A program made the position numbers and the translations under genes. Below the pieces are notes generated by a model, which saw only the letters and a list, made by a program, of their open reading frames with translations, was not told the origin of the DNA and ran no database searches. Below, in pieces: positions 19,943 through 31,734 of a stretch of DNA of 64,000 nt. How positions within the stretch are numbered: the stretch's first letter is position 1; each line of letters starts with the position of its first letter. Source of the DNA: Roseiarcus sp963770275 (lineage in GTDB: Bacteria > Pseudomonadota > Alphaproteobacteria > Rhizobiales > Beijerinckiaceae); contig CAVYPD010000018.1 in NCBI GenBank assembly GCA_963770275.1, positions 235,389 through 299,388 of the forward strand, written 5' to 3'.

Positions 19943-20518
19943 ATGAAGCGCCCTAGAGTGAGACGGACAGCTCTGCTCGCGCTCGCGATGGTGTTTGTGG
20001 TCGTCGCCTGGGTGTGGGACGGCTTGGTCGCGGTCGGGCGAGCGCTTGCTGGTTTTATACCCTGGGCGCGCTTCAAGCAGGCCTTCGCCAGGCTGGTCGA
20101 CCGGCTGCCGGCGCCGCTGGTCCTTCTGATTTTCCTGGTGCCACTCCTGATTGTCGAGCCGCTTCTGGTGGTCGCTACCGTCGCGATCGCCATGGGCTAC
20201 GTCGTTTCCGGAGCGATCGCCTGGGTCGTGCTGAAGTTTCTCGCGATCGCGCTCATCCCGGCGATCTTCGATCTGACGAAGCATCGGCTGATGACCATGC
20301 CGTGGTTCGTTCGGGCGTATGAAAAGGTGATGGCGTTTCATCATTACGCCGACCAGATCGTCGCGCCTTACAAGCAAGCCGCCGCCGCGGTGCTCCGCCA
20401 ATGGCGTATGCGCGCTGCGGTCGTGACAAGACGCGTTCCCGGCCTCGCCCATCTCGCGGCGCGCTTCGCCTCGCGCAAGCGTGCAAGCGGGCGCCCGGCT
20501 ATGCCCTCGAACGGGTAA
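19943..20518 (+). CDS. Hypothetical inner-membrane protein
   Basis: 191 residues, family not recognised. An N-terminal hydrophobic helix (about 9-27) is followed by a larger hydrophobic block of two or three helices (about 58-110: LVLLIFLVPLLIVEPLLVV and onward). The C-terminal third is soluble and very basic, rich in Arg and Lys. It is transcribed divergently from pal. Codon use matches the neighbours, so I regard it as a real gene. Confidence 0.65.
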   Translation: MKRPRVRRTALLALAMVFVVVAWVWDGLVAVGRALAGFIPWARFKQAFARLVDRLPAPLVLLIFLVPLLIVEPLLVVATVAIAMGYVVSGAIAWVVLKFLAIALIPAIFDLTKHRLMTMPWFVRAYEKVMAFHHYADQIVAPYKQAAAAVLRQWRMRAAVVTRRVPGLAHLAARFASRKRASGRPAMPSNG

Positions 20519-20618
20519 GGCGGCCGCTGACACCTCGGGCTTTGCAGGACGGCGTCGCGCCGCAAAGAGTCATGCTTTGAGAGAGTTGACAGACCGAGCC
20601 GCCGGGACCACATTCATC

Positions 20619-20706
20619 GTGCTCGAGGGGCGTCCCAAAGCGGGGCTGAGACGGCGAGAAGCCGAACCCTTTGAACCTGATCCGGGTCATGCCGGCGAAG
20701 GGACGT
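20619..20706 (+). promoter_or_regulatory. TPP riboswitch (THI element)
   Basis: The conserved core is visible in order: a GGGGCG start, CTGAGA at 20646-20651, a short GCCGAACCC arm, then the pyrophosphate-sensing segment GAACCTGATCCGGGTCATG and GCCGGCGAAGGGA. It ends 65 bases before the thiC start. In this class, bound thiamine pyrophosphate represses translation or transcription. It should control the whole thiCOSGED operon. Confidence 0.95.
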
Positions 20707-20770
20707 AGCGGCCGGATCCTTCCATTGGTCCGCCCGTTCTCCCGTCGGATTTGTACGCGAGGAGACGGCC

Positions 20771-22591
<1,821 letters not shown>

Positions 22592-22595
22592 GGCG

Positions 22596-23566
22596 ATGCG
22601 CGCGACCGTCGTCGGCGCTGGCGTCGTCGGCCTGACGACCGCGCTGACGCTCGCCGAGCGTGGCGCAAAGGTCACGCTTCTCGAGCGGTCGCGCGAGCTC
22701 GGCGGCAATGCGTCGTGGCTCGCGGGCGGCATGCTCGCTCCGTTCTGCGAGGGCGAAAGCGCGCCGCAAAGCGTGGTCGAGCTTGGTCAGGGCGCGATCG
22801 ACTGGTGGGACGCACGCGTTCCTGGCGTGACGCGCGAGGGCACGCTGGTTGTCGCGCCGCCGCGCGACGCAAGCGAGATCGACCGCTTCGCGGCGCGGAC
22901 GAAGGCGCATGCGTCGAGTGGACGAAGCGCGCATCGCGGAGCTTGAGCCGGATCTTGCGGGGCGCTTTCGCAAAGGGCTGTTCTTCGCGGACGAAGGCCA
23001 TCTCGATCCGCGCGTCGCATTGTCGGCGCTGACCGAGCGCTTGCGCGCGAAAGGCGGCGAAATCCGCTTTGGCGCGGATGGCGAAACGCGCGGCGAGCGC
23101 GGACGCCGTCATCGATTGCCGCGGTTGGGCGGCTCGCAAGGCGCTTCCTGAATTGCGCGGCGTGCGCGGCGAAATGATGCGCATCCGCTCGCGCGAGGTG
23201 ACGCTGACCCGCGCGGTGCGCTTTCTGCATCCTCGCATTCCGCTCTATATCGTGCCGCGCGCGAACAACGAATTCATGATCGGCGCGACAATGATCGAGA
23301 GCGCCGAGAAGGGCGCCGTCAGCGTGCGCTCGGCGATCGAGCTCCTGAGCGCGGCCTACGCGCTTCATCCGGCGTTCGGAGAGGCTGAGATCCTCGAGAT
23401 GAGCGCCGACGTGAGGCCCGCCTATCCTGACAACGAGCCGCGCATCGAGGAGCGAGGCGACCGCATTTTCGTCAACGGCTTTTATCGGCACGGCTTTCTG
23501 CTCGCGCCGGCTTTCGCGGAGCGCGCGGCGACGCTGGCGTTCGAGCGGTCGGGAGCGCTCGTATGA
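22596..23566 (+). CDS. thiO: Glycine oxidase ThiO, two frameshifts
   Basis: The FAD motif TVVGAGVVGLTTALTLAERGA begins the protein, and later parts (LEPDLAGRF, ADAVIDCRGWAA, RIPLYIVPRANNEFMIGATM, FYRHGFLLAPAFAE) are typical of ThiO. The enzyme oxidises glycine to iminoglycine, which ThiG uses for the thiazole ring. The frame shifts at about 22914 (HA joined to RVDEARI) and at GG 23080-23081 (GAD joined to AKRAASADAVID). Both are net +1. ATG 22578, overlapping thiC, is an alternative start. Its stop overlaps the thiS ATG (ATGA). Confidence 0.88.
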
Positions 23567-23760
23567 GGCTCGTCGTCAACGGCGAACCGCAGGACGTTCC
23601 TGCCGCTACGCTCGCGGAAGCCCTGCAATCGCTCGACTTCGGCGAGGCCAAGGTTGCGACCGCGCTCAACGGCGAGTTCGTGCCGGCGCGAGCGCGCGCT
23701 TCGACGCCGGTGAAGGACGGCGACCGGATCGAGATCGTCGCGCCGCGGCAGGGCGGGTGA
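23563..23760 (+). CDS. thiS: Sulfur carrier protein ThiS
   Basis: 65 residues with the ubiquitin-like pattern and the essential C-terminal Gly-Gly (PRQGG). The C-terminal glycine is thiocarboxylated and donates sulfur to the thiazole made by ThiG. The start shares ATGA with the end of thiO, and thiG begins 6 bases after its stop. Confidence 0.95.
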   Translation: MRLVVNGEPQDVPAATLAEALQSLDFGEAKVATALNGEFVPARARASTPVKDGDRIEIVAPRQGG

Positions 23761-23766
23761 GGCTCG

Positions 23767-24555
23767 ATGACTTCCAACCCCGATTTCACCCTCTACGGCG
23801 TAAAGCTCCGCTCGCGGCTCATGCTCGGCACGTCGCAATATCCCTCGCCCGCGATTCTCGCTGAGGCCGCGCGTGCGTCTGGGGCCGAAATCCTCACCGT
23901 GTCGCTGCGGCGCGAATCGGCGCGCCTCAAGGAGGGGCAGGATTTCTGGCGGCTGATCCGTGATATCGGCGCTCGCGTCTTGCCCAACACCGCCGGCTGT
24001 TACAGCGTGAAAGAGGCGGTGACGACGGCTCAGATGGCGCGCGAAGTGTTCGGCACGCCTTGGGTCAAGCTCGAAGTGATTGGCGAAGCCGACACTCTTC
24101 AGCCCGACCTGTTCGGCCTCGTCGAGGCGGCGCGAATTCTTTCCGCCGACGGGTTCCAGGTCTTCCCCTACACGACCGAAGATCTCGTCGTCGCCGAGCG
24201 GCTGATCGAGGCTGGGTGCAAGGTGCTGATGCCCTGGGGCGCGCCGATCGGCTCCGGCAAGGGGCTCAACAATGTGTTCGGCCTGAGGGCGTTGCGCGCG
24301 CACTTCCCCGAGGTTCCGCTGATCGTCGATGCTGGCCTCGGCCTGCCGTCGCATGCGGCGGCGGCGATGGAGCTTGGCTACGACGGCGTGCTGCTCAATA
24401 CCGCTGTCGCGAAGGCGGGCGATCCCGTCGCGATGGCGCGCGCTTTCGGGCAGGCGATCGAGGCCGGCCGCGCCGCCTTCCTGGCAGGCCCCATGGAGTC
24501 GCGCGACATGGCCGCGCCCTCGACGCCCGTCGTCGGCCGGGCCGTGCTCTCGTGA
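23767..24555 (+). CDS. thiG: Thiazole synthase ThiG
   Basis: 262 residues, TIM-barrel. It condenses iminoglycine, deoxyxylulose-5-phosphate and ThiS thiocarboxylate into thiazole phosphate. The Schiff-base lysine lies in TPWVKLEVIG. The phosphate-binding loop appears as APIGSGKGLNN, with DAGLGLPSHAAAAMELG further on. Its TGA overlaps the GTG of thiE. Confidence 0.96.
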   Translation: MTSNPDFTLYGVKLRSRLMLGTSQYPSPAILAEAARASGAEILTVSLRRESARLKEGQDFWRLIRDIGARVLPNTAGCYSVKEAVTTAQMAREVFGTPWVKLEVIGEADTLQPDLFGLVEAARILSADGFQVFPYTTEDLVVAERLIEAGCKVLMPWGAPIGSGKGLNNVFGLRALRAHFPEVPLIVDAGLGLPSHAAAAMELGYDGVLLNTAVAKAGDPVAMARAFGQAIEAGRAAFLAGPMESRDMAAPSTPVVGRAVLS

Positions 24556-25157
24556 GCGCGCTCGATCCCTTTTACCCCATCGTCGACAGCGCGGCCTGGG
24601 TCGGACGGCTTGTGGGGGTCGGCGCGAAATTCATCCAATTGCGAATAAAGGACGCGACCGACGATCATCTTCGCAGCGAGACACACCATGCGCTGACCAT
24701 CTGCCGCCGTTCGGGCGCAGAACTCGTGGTCAATGATCACTGGGAAATCGCCATCGACTCGGGAGCGGCCTGGGTTCACCTCGGGCAGGGCGATCTTGAC
24801 GAGGCGGACATCCTTGCCGTGCGCAAGGCGGGAATCAGGCTCGGAATCAGCACCCATGACGATGCTGAGCTCGTGAGAGCTCTGACCTTCGCGCCCGATT
24901 ATATCGCGCTCGGGCCGATCTATCCGACGATCCTCAAGGCGATGGCCTTCGCGCCGCAGGGGCTCGAGACGATCGGCGTGTGGAAGCGCCGCATCGGCGC
25001 GATTCCGCTGGTCGCGATCGGCGGACTCAACGTCGAACGGGCGAAGCTGTGCCTTGCGGCCGGCGCTGACATCGTCTCCGTCGTGACTGACATCACGCTC
25101 AACGCCGATCCGGAGCAGCGCGCGCGAGAATGGATAGCGGCGACGCGGCCGGCGTGA
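24552..25157 (+). CDS. thiE: Thiamine phosphate synthase ThiE
   Basis: The 201-residue product starts at GTG 24552, which overlaps the thiG stop (GTGA); the open frame extends upstream only as an antiparallel-frame artefact inside thiG. It joins the pyrimidine and thiazole halves to give thiamine phosphate. Phosphate- and substrate-binding segments include VNDHWEIAID, HLGQGDL, GPIYPTILKAM and VAIGGL. The LKAMAFAPQGLETI insert is typical of alphaproteobacterial ThiE. Confidence 0.93.
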   Translation: MSALDPFYPIVDSAAWVGRLVGVGAKFIQLRIKDATDDHLRSETHHALTICRRSGAELVVNDHWEIAIDSGAAWVHLGQGDLDEADILAVRKAGIRLGISTHDDAELVRALTFAPDYIALGPIYPTILKAMAFAPQGLETIGVWKRRIGAIPLVAIGGLNVERAKLCLAAGADIVSVVTDITLNADPEQRAREWIAATRPA

Positions 25158-26064
25158 CGCAAAGGCTGCCGATCGCTCTGACCATCGCCGGCTCCGATTC
25201 GGGCGGCGGCGCCGGAATCCAGGCCGATCTCAAGACCTTCGCCGCGTTCGGCGTCTACGGCGCGAGCGTGGTCACGGCGCTCACCGCCCAGAATACGCGC
25301 GGCGTGCGGGCGATCCACTACCCGCCGCCCGAAATCGTTGGCGCGCAGATCGAGGCGGTCCTCGAGGACTTCGCCGTCGCGGCGATCAAGATCGGCATGC
25401 TTGGCAGCGCGGAGATCGCCAACGTGGTCGCGGAGAGACTCTCCTCTCGCTCGGGAGAGGGGTTGGGGGTGAGGGTGCGCGCGCCTCTGACGAAGACCCT
25501 CATCCGGCCGACGACGCTCGGCCATCTTCTCCCAGAGGGAGAAGGCAGGAAAGCCTTCCTCATCTACGATCCCGTCATGATCGCTTCCTCCGGCGACGCG
25601 CTGAGCGGTGAAGACTTCGTCGAGGCGATCGCTCCACGCGCTGCTTCCGCTCGTCGATTGTCTGACCCCTAATCTCGCCGAGGCCGCGCTGCTGCTTGGC
25701 GAGCCGATCGCGCGAAGTGAAGAGGACATGGCGCGCCAGGGCACGGCGTTGTTGAAGCTTGGCCCCCGCGCGATTCTGATGAAGGGCGGTCATCTTGAAG
25801 GCGACGAGGCGGTGGACCTTCTGGTGACAGAGGACGCTGTTCATCGTTTCGCGGCGCCGCGACTCGCTTCCCAAAACCTGCATGGCACAGGCTGCACGCT
25901 CTCGAGCGCCATCGCCGCCAACGTCGTTCTCGGCGCTCCCTTGCCGGAGGCTGTGGCGGCGGCCAAGGCGTTCGTGCGCCGAGTCGATCGAGCGCGGCCG
26001 GGATGTCATGCTCGGCGCGGGAGCCGGGCCGCTGATCCAGACCGAGCTGCGTTCGAAACTCTGA
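25154..26064 (+). CDS. thiD: Hydroxymethylpyrimidine kinase ThiD with internal palindromic repeat and two frameshifts
   Basis: Start GTG 25154 overlaps the thiE stop (GTGA). The ribokinase-like fold opens with ALTIAGSDSGGGAGIQADLKTF and ends with the NLHGTGCTLSSAIAA anion-hole loop and RGRDVMLGAGAGP. ThiD phosphorylates hydroxymethylpyrimidine phosphate to the diphosphate. Residues about 96-133 are not ThiD: they are the in-frame translation of a palindromic repeat (25439-25554). Repaired length is about 302, versus about 265 usual, and the difference equals the insert. The frame shifts at about 25631 (EAI joined to LHALLPLV) and at CC 25979-25980 (FVR joined to ESIERG), both net +1. Confidence 0.88.
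25439..25554. repeat. Palindromic repeat element, copy 1, inside thiD
   Basis: This stretch has two short inverted repeats: CTCTCC...GGGAGAG near 25440-25460 and CTTCTCCC...GGGAGAAG near 25535-25553. GTTGGGGGTGAGGG and CCCTCATCCGGCC flank a central spacer. The same modules recur at 40080-40185. The insert length keeps the thiD frame open. It interrupts ThiD between IANVVAERL and KAFLIYDPVM. Confidence 0.8.
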
Positions 26065-26121
26065 AGCGCCCGACCCGTATTCACGTTAGTCTGGGGCTTC
26101 TCGCGCGCGGATTGGGCGGAC

Positions 26122-27274
26122 ATGGCCGACGACTTCTATGAGACCATTCCGGTGCTCGACAATTTTGCCGACGCGGTGAGAGGCTGAGAACTATAGTCCG
26201 CTGCCGGACGACTGGGTCGTCGGTTTCGCCGACGTCGCGGGCTCGACCAAAGCCGTCGCCGATGGCCGATACAAGGCCGTCAACATGGTCGGCGCGGGCG
26301 CGATCGCGGCCGTCGCCAACGCGCTGGACCGGCGGCCGTTTCCTTTCGTCTTTGGCGGCGACGGCGCGAGCTTCGCCGTGTCGTCGTCCGATGCAGCCGC
26401 CGCCGCCAAGGCGCTTCAGGCGATGGCGGCCTTCGCGCGCGAGGAGTTTCATTTGGACTTGCGCGTCGCGATGGCGCCGGTCGGCGAAATCCGGGCGGCG
26501 GGATACGACGTCAGGGTCGCGCGCTTCGCCGCGGCCCCGCCTTGCGTCTATGCGATGTTCGCTGGCGGCGGCCTGACCTGGTTCGACGCTGCGGCCAAGC
26601 GCGGCGCTTATGCTCTGCCGCAGGCGGAGCCGGGCGCGCGGCCGGATCTGTCCGGCCTTTCCTGCCGCTGGGGCGTGGCGCCGGCGAAGCACGGACTTGT
26701 TCTGTCGCTGATCGTCGCGCCGCGCGGAAACGACGCGCGATTTGCGCCGCTCATCAACGAGATCGTCAAATCGTCGCTCGCCGCCGCGTCGAGCGAGCGG
26801 CCGGTCACTTTGATGAGCCTGCAACCGGGGAATCCGGGCAAGGCGATCGCGCTTGAGACACGGGTCAAGAAGGCCTCGGGCCTGTCGCAAGCGAAGGCGC
26901 GTATCGCGGCAATTCGCGGCTACTGCATCGCGATCTTCCTCCATACTTTCAAGCTCAAGGTGGGTCAGTTTGACGCGGCGACCTATGCAACCGAGCTCGT
27001 CGCCAACGCCGATTTCCGTAAGTTCGACGACGGCCTGCGCATGACGCTCGACTGCTCCCCGGAGTTCGCCGACGCGCTCGAGGCGCAGCTTGCCGCCGCG
27101 GACGCGTTCGTTCATTGGGGCGTCTTCCGGCAGGCGGCGGCCCAGGTGACGTGCTTCGTTCCCTCGGCGACCCAACGCGGCCATGTCCATTTCGTTGACG
27201 GCGCCGGCGGGGGCTATACGATGGCCGCCAAAGCGATGAAGGCGCGCCGCGATGCGCTGCCGTCGGCGGCGTGA
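26122..27274 (+). CDS. DUF3095 domain protein, frameshifted
   Basis: Start ATG 26122 (MADDFYETIPVLDNFADAV). One extra base at GG 26182-26183 separates this from RAENYSPLPDDWVVGFADVAGSTKAV; repaired length about 383. The family has a cyclase-like layout: a metal-type GFADVAGST segment and FPFVFGGDGASFAV, which resembles the GGD core of class III cyclases and GGDEF proteins. Enzyme activity of DUF3095 proteins has not been established to my knowledge. The gene follows thiD by 57 bases but lies outside thiamine logic. Confidence 0.8.
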
Positions 27275-27311
27275 GATCTGTAACTCGAAGGTTGTCATAA
27301 GGAGGTGGTCG

Positions 27312-27842
27312 ATGCGCGACGCATTCCGTTCGACGGTAGCGATCTTAATAGGCCTGGCAGCCGCGTTCGGCGGCCAGCGCGCGCGAGCCGACGCTGCAGC
27401 TACGCCGCCCACCACACTGGCGGTCCTCAATCTCGACTATGTCGACACATCCGGCGAGCCGACAGATCAAACGGCGGTTCACCAACGACGCGCCGCGGAT
27501 TTCGTTAGCGCCTTGCAGCGCGATCTCGCGGCGAACGGTCAGTACCGCATCGTTCCGATGTCTTGCGGCTCCGAGTCGTGTGCACCGGTGATGAGCCCTT
27601 CCGAGCTTCAGAAGGCAGCGCGCGCCGCCGGCGTAAAGCTCGTCCTGCTCGGCGGCGTGCACAAAATGAGCACACTTATTCAGTGGGCTAAGATCCAAAT
27701 CGCCGACGAGGAGCAGGGCCAGGTTGTCTTCGACCGGTTGGTGACGTTTCGCGGCGACACGGACGAGGCCTGGCAAAAGGCGGAATCCTTTGTTGCCCGC
27801 GATGTTCTTCAGTCTGCGCTTACATTCGGCAAACAACCGTGA
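27312..27842 (+). CDS. DUF2380-like secreted protein
   Basis: Start ATG 27312 follows AAGGAGGT at about 27299-27306. The 176-residue product has a signal peptide (TVAILIGLAAAFGGQRARA) and then a fold seen in DUF2380 proteins: LAVLNLDYVDTSGE, FVSALQRDLAANGQYRIV, AGVKLVLLGGVHKMSTLIQWAKIQI. It should be periplasmic. Function is unknown. A second, broken relative follows directly. Confidence 0.7.
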   Translation: MRDAFRSTVAILIGLAAAFGGQRARADAAATPPTTLAVLNLDYVDTSGEPTDQTAVHQRRAADFVSALQRDLAANGQYRIVPMSCGSESCAPVMSPSELQKAARAAGVKLVLLGGVHKMSTLIQWAKIQIADEEQGQVVFDRLVTFRGDTDEAWQKAESFVARDVLQSALTFGKQP

Positions 27843-28253
27843 GGCTATTGCGCCGGTCAAACTTGCCGTATTCGACTTCGAGTTGGAGGATTTCAGCGGC
27901 GCCGCCGGGATCATCCCTGAAAGCGGCGAGGACCTGGAGCAACTGAGACGAGCGACGGAGACAGCGCGCTGGCTGCTCATTGATTGGCCGCCGGCATAGC
28001 TTCGTTGACGTCAGCCGCGCCGACGCACCGGACGCGACCGCCGATTCCCTGCACAAATGCGACGGGTGCGACGCTGCGATTGCTCGCCAACTCGGCGCGG
28101 ATCAATCCCTTGTTGGCATTCTAACCCGCATCATCGACCGACTTCGCGGTCACATTCACGGTTCGCGGCGCGCGGACTGGCGCTCTAATCGCCGTCGAGC
28201 AGACCGACCTTCGATCGGGCGCAAACTATTCATGGAATTGCGGCGCCGCGTGA
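27802..28253 (+). pseudogene. Second DUF2380-like gene, broken
   Basis: Homology to DUF2380 is visible in pieces across three frames: KLAVFDFELEDFSGAAG, then FVDVSRADAPDATADSLHKCDGC and LGADQSLVGILTRI, then TDFAVTFTVRGARTGAL and TDLRSGANYSWNCGAA. Net +1 shifts lie at about 27984 and 28133. A stop at 28251-28253 may be the true end; past it the frame continues as LIKNRFVEKQ to 28295, resembling the family's C-terminus. The start is uncertain, since ATG 27802 overlaps the upstream gene and no signal peptide is seen. It may be a real pseudogene or an intact gene spoilt by sequence errors. Confidence 0.5.
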
Positions 28254-28380
28254 TTGATCAAGAACCGGTTCGTGGAGAAACAAGCTCAGCAATGAGCGTT
28301 CGCCCTGGCGGGCTCTTGTGACCCGTGGATATCTTCCACCCAGTCCTGCGCGCCTGCGGCTGATTTGCTAGGTTAAGGCG

Positions 28381-31075
28381 ATGGACGCCTCAACCGACAG
28401 CCCCAATTCCGAGACCGCCGCGCGCCTGACGCCGATGATGGCGCAGTATCTCGAAATCAAGGCGGTTAATCCGGGTTGCTTGTTGTTCTACCGAATGGGC
28501 GACTTCTACGAGCTGTTCTTCGAAGACGCGGAAATCGCGAGCCGGGCGCTTGGCATCGTCCTAACAAAGCGCGGCAAGCACGAAGGCGAGGACATCCGCA
28601 TGTGCGGGGTCCCCGTCGAGCGCGCCGACGACTACCTCAACCGGCTGATCGCGCTCGGTCATCGCGTCGCCGTTTGCGAGCAGATGGAAGACCCGGCGGC
28701 GGCGAAAAAACGGGGACCGAAGTCGGTCGTCAAGCGCGACGTCGTGCGGCTGGTGACGCCCGGCACGATCACCGAGGAACGGCTGCTGGAACCGGGCCGG
28801 ACGCGTCTTCTGGTAGCCGTCCAGAAACTGCGATCGAGCGAGGGACGGCAGGTTTACGGGCTCGCGGCGCTCGACCTGTCGACGGGGGCGGTTGCGCTCA
28901 GCGAAACTGACGAAACCGGCCTCGCCGCGGAGGTCGCGCGGCTTGAGCCCAGCGAGGTCGTCGCATCGCAAGCGGTGTATGATGAACCGCCGTTTTCCCA
29001 GATTGTCCGTGAGATGCGTGTTCCCGCGACGCCGCTCGCGCGCGACGGCGGCGACGGCGCGGCGGCCGAGCGTCGGGTTTGCGAGTTCTACGGCGTCGAA
29101 ACCCTCGACGGTTTTGGCGCGTTCACGCGCGCCGAGGTCGCCGCCGCCGCGCTGGCGCTCGCCTATGTCAAGCGCACCCAGTTCGAGGCCCGGCCCGCGC
29201 TCTCGCCTCCGACCCGGCGCGCGCGCGGGACGAGCCTCGAGATCGATCCGGCGACCCGCGCCAATCTCGAGCTCACGCGAACCTTGAGCGGCGCGCGCGA
29301 GGGATCGCTGCTGGCGACGATTGATCTGACCGTAACTCCTGCAGGCGCGCGCCTGCTCGCCGAGCGGCTGGCGAGCCCGCTGACCGATCCCGAGGCCGTC
29401 AACCGGCGGCTCGATTCGCTTGAGTTTCTGGTCGAGGCGGCGCCGATGCGCGACGCCTTGCGCCGGGCGCTCATGCACGCGCCCGACTTTCTGCGGGCTC
29501 TTTCGCGCTTGAGCCTCGACCGCGGCGGTCCGCGCGACCTTGCCGCCGTCCGCGACGGCCTCGCCGCGGCAGTCACGCTGGCCAGCATTCTCGAGGCGGC
29601 GCAGGATCTGCCGCCCGAGCTCTTGAGCGCCTATGCCCGGTTGCGCGCCGATTGCGCGGAACTCAAGCGCGATCTCGAAGCTATGCTCGCCGACGATTTG
29701 CCGCTGCTTAAGCGCGACGGCGGGTTTGTCCGCTCGGGCGTCGTGGCTGCGCTCGACGAAGCGCGGAGCCTGCGGGACGAAAGCCGCCGTGTGATCGCGG
29801 GGCTGCAGGCGTCCTACGCCGACGAAGCGGGCGTCAAGCAGCTCAGGATCAAACACAACAACTTTCTTGGCTATTTCATCGAGACGCCTCAGGCCGCAGG
29901 CGAGACGCTGCTCAAGCCTCCCCATAACGCGACCTTCATCCATCGCCAGACGATGGCCGGCGCGATGCGCTTCTCGACGAACGCGCTTGCTGATCTCGCG
30001 TCGCGCATCGCGTCTGCGGCCGACCGGGCGCTTGCGCTTGAACTCGAGGCGTTCGAGCGCCTGCGTCAGGCCTGCGTCGCGGAGGGCGAACGCCTGCGCG
30101 GCTTCGGCGCGGCGCTGGCCGAGATCGACGTCGCCGCCGCGCTCGCCGAACTCGCGGTCAAGCGCAATTGGACGCGTCCGCTGGTCGATGCGTCGCTAAG
30201 CTTTAAGATCGAGGGCGGGCGCCATCCGGTGGTCGAGGCGGCGCTGAAGGAAGCGGGCGAACCGTTCGTCGCCAACGACTGCGATCTCACCGGAGAAGCG
30301 GGAGAGGGCGGCCGCATCGCCATCGTCACCGGCCCCAACATGGCGGGCAAATCCACCTACCTCAGGCAGAACGCGCTGATCGCGCTCGATCGCGCAAATG
30401 GGCGCCTATGTGCCGGCGGCGCGCGCGCATATCGGGATCGTCGACCGGCTCTTCTCGCGCGTCGGCGCGGCGGATGATCTCGCGCGCGGCCGTTCGACCT
30501 TCATGGTCGAGATGGTCGAGACCGCGGCCATTCTCAACCAGGCGACCGCGCGCTCGCTGGTGATCCTGGACGAGATCGGACGCGGCACGGCGACGTTCGA
30601 TGGGCTTTCGATCGCCTACGCCTGCGTCGAGCACTTGAGCGCCGTCAACCGCTCGCGGGCTTTGTTCGCAACGCATTTCCACGAGCTGACGTCTCTCTCG
30701 GAGACGCTGCCGCGGCTCGTCAACCTCACCATGCGGGTGACCGAGTTCAAGGGAACGCTGGCGTTCCTGCATGAGGTGGTCCACGGCGCAGCCGACCGCT
30801 CCTACGGCATCCAGGTCGCAAAGCTCGCGGGCCTGCCGCCCTCCGTCGTCAAGCGGGCGCGTCAGGTGCTCGCCAGCCTCGAGGCGACGCGCTCGAGCAG
30901 TTCGCTCGACGCGTTGCCGCTCTTCTCCTACGAGCCGCGCGAGCCGCCTCCGCCGCCCGCGCCTGACGAGATGCGCATGGCGCTCATGGCGCTCGATCCC
31001 GACGCGATGAGCCCGCGCGATGCGCTCGAGGCCCTCTACAAGTTGAGGCGGCTGATCGAGGACAAGGCCAAATGA
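28381..31075 (+). CDS. mutS: DNA mismatch repair protein MutS, one frameshift
   Basis: Mismatch-recognition domain I is present with the Phe-x-Glu contact (GDFYELFFEDA). Domains II-IV follow. The ATPase shows Walker A (GPNMAGKSTYLRQ), Walker B (LVILDEIGRGTATFDG) and THFHEL. The frame changes at about 30388, within LIAL|AQMGAYVPA, by one extra base. Repaired length is about 897. MutS binds mismatches after replication and recruits MutL. The end overlaps the next gene (ATGA). A truncated MutS would be a mutator, so whether the shift is real matters. Confidence 0.93.
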
Positions 31076-31711
31076 CCGATCCGAAAATCCTCCTCGCTTC
31101 GCTCGTCGCGGCCTATCTCTATGTCGTCACGCCAGGGCCGGCGTTCCTTGCTCTGTTCACGCTTGCGGCCTCGCGCGGGCGCGCGGCCGGCGCCTGGTTC
31201 ATCTGCGGCCATCTGGTCGGCGACGTGACCTGGGGCGCGCTTGCGGTGGCGGCGATTGTCGGCGCGAACCGCATCGGTCCCACTCTGTTCGAGCTGCTCG
31301 GCTTCGTTTGCGGGCTCTATCTCCTCTATCTCGGCGCGCGCGCGGTCATGACCAAAAAGGACGCGCCGCCGCGCACCATCGGCGCCAAAAGGCCGCTCGC
31401 GACCGGCATGGCGTTTCGGCCTCACCAATCCCAAGTCGTATCCGGTGGCGCTGGCGATGTTCTCGGCCATCGTCGCCCCCTATATCGGCGCGCTGAAAAT
31501 GGCCGACGCGCCCCAGATGTTCGTCGCCGCGTTCGCCGGCTTCCTGCTCGCGGACGTGACCTTGATCTTCGCCGCCGGCTTGCCGGCGGTGCGGCGGTTC
31601 TTCCTCACCCACGGCGTCGTGGTGACGCGGCTCGTCGGCGTGATCTTCATCCTGTTCGGCGCGAAGTCGATCGCGGATGCGGCAGGCGGGGCGATGCGGC
31701 GCACGGCGTGA
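31072..31711 (+). CDS. LysE/RhtB-family amino acid exporter, one frameshift
   Basis: About 212 residues in six membrane helices. The family N-terminus is clear (YLYVVTPGPAFLALFTLAASRGRAAG) as is GFVCGLYLLYLGARAV. One extra C at about 31417 breaks GMAF|GLTNPKSYPVAL, a conserved family motif. It should export an amino acid or a related metabolite. It shares ATGA with the mutS stop. Confidence 0.85.
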
Positions 31712-31734
31712 GGGCCCGGCCCACGCGCGGGACA

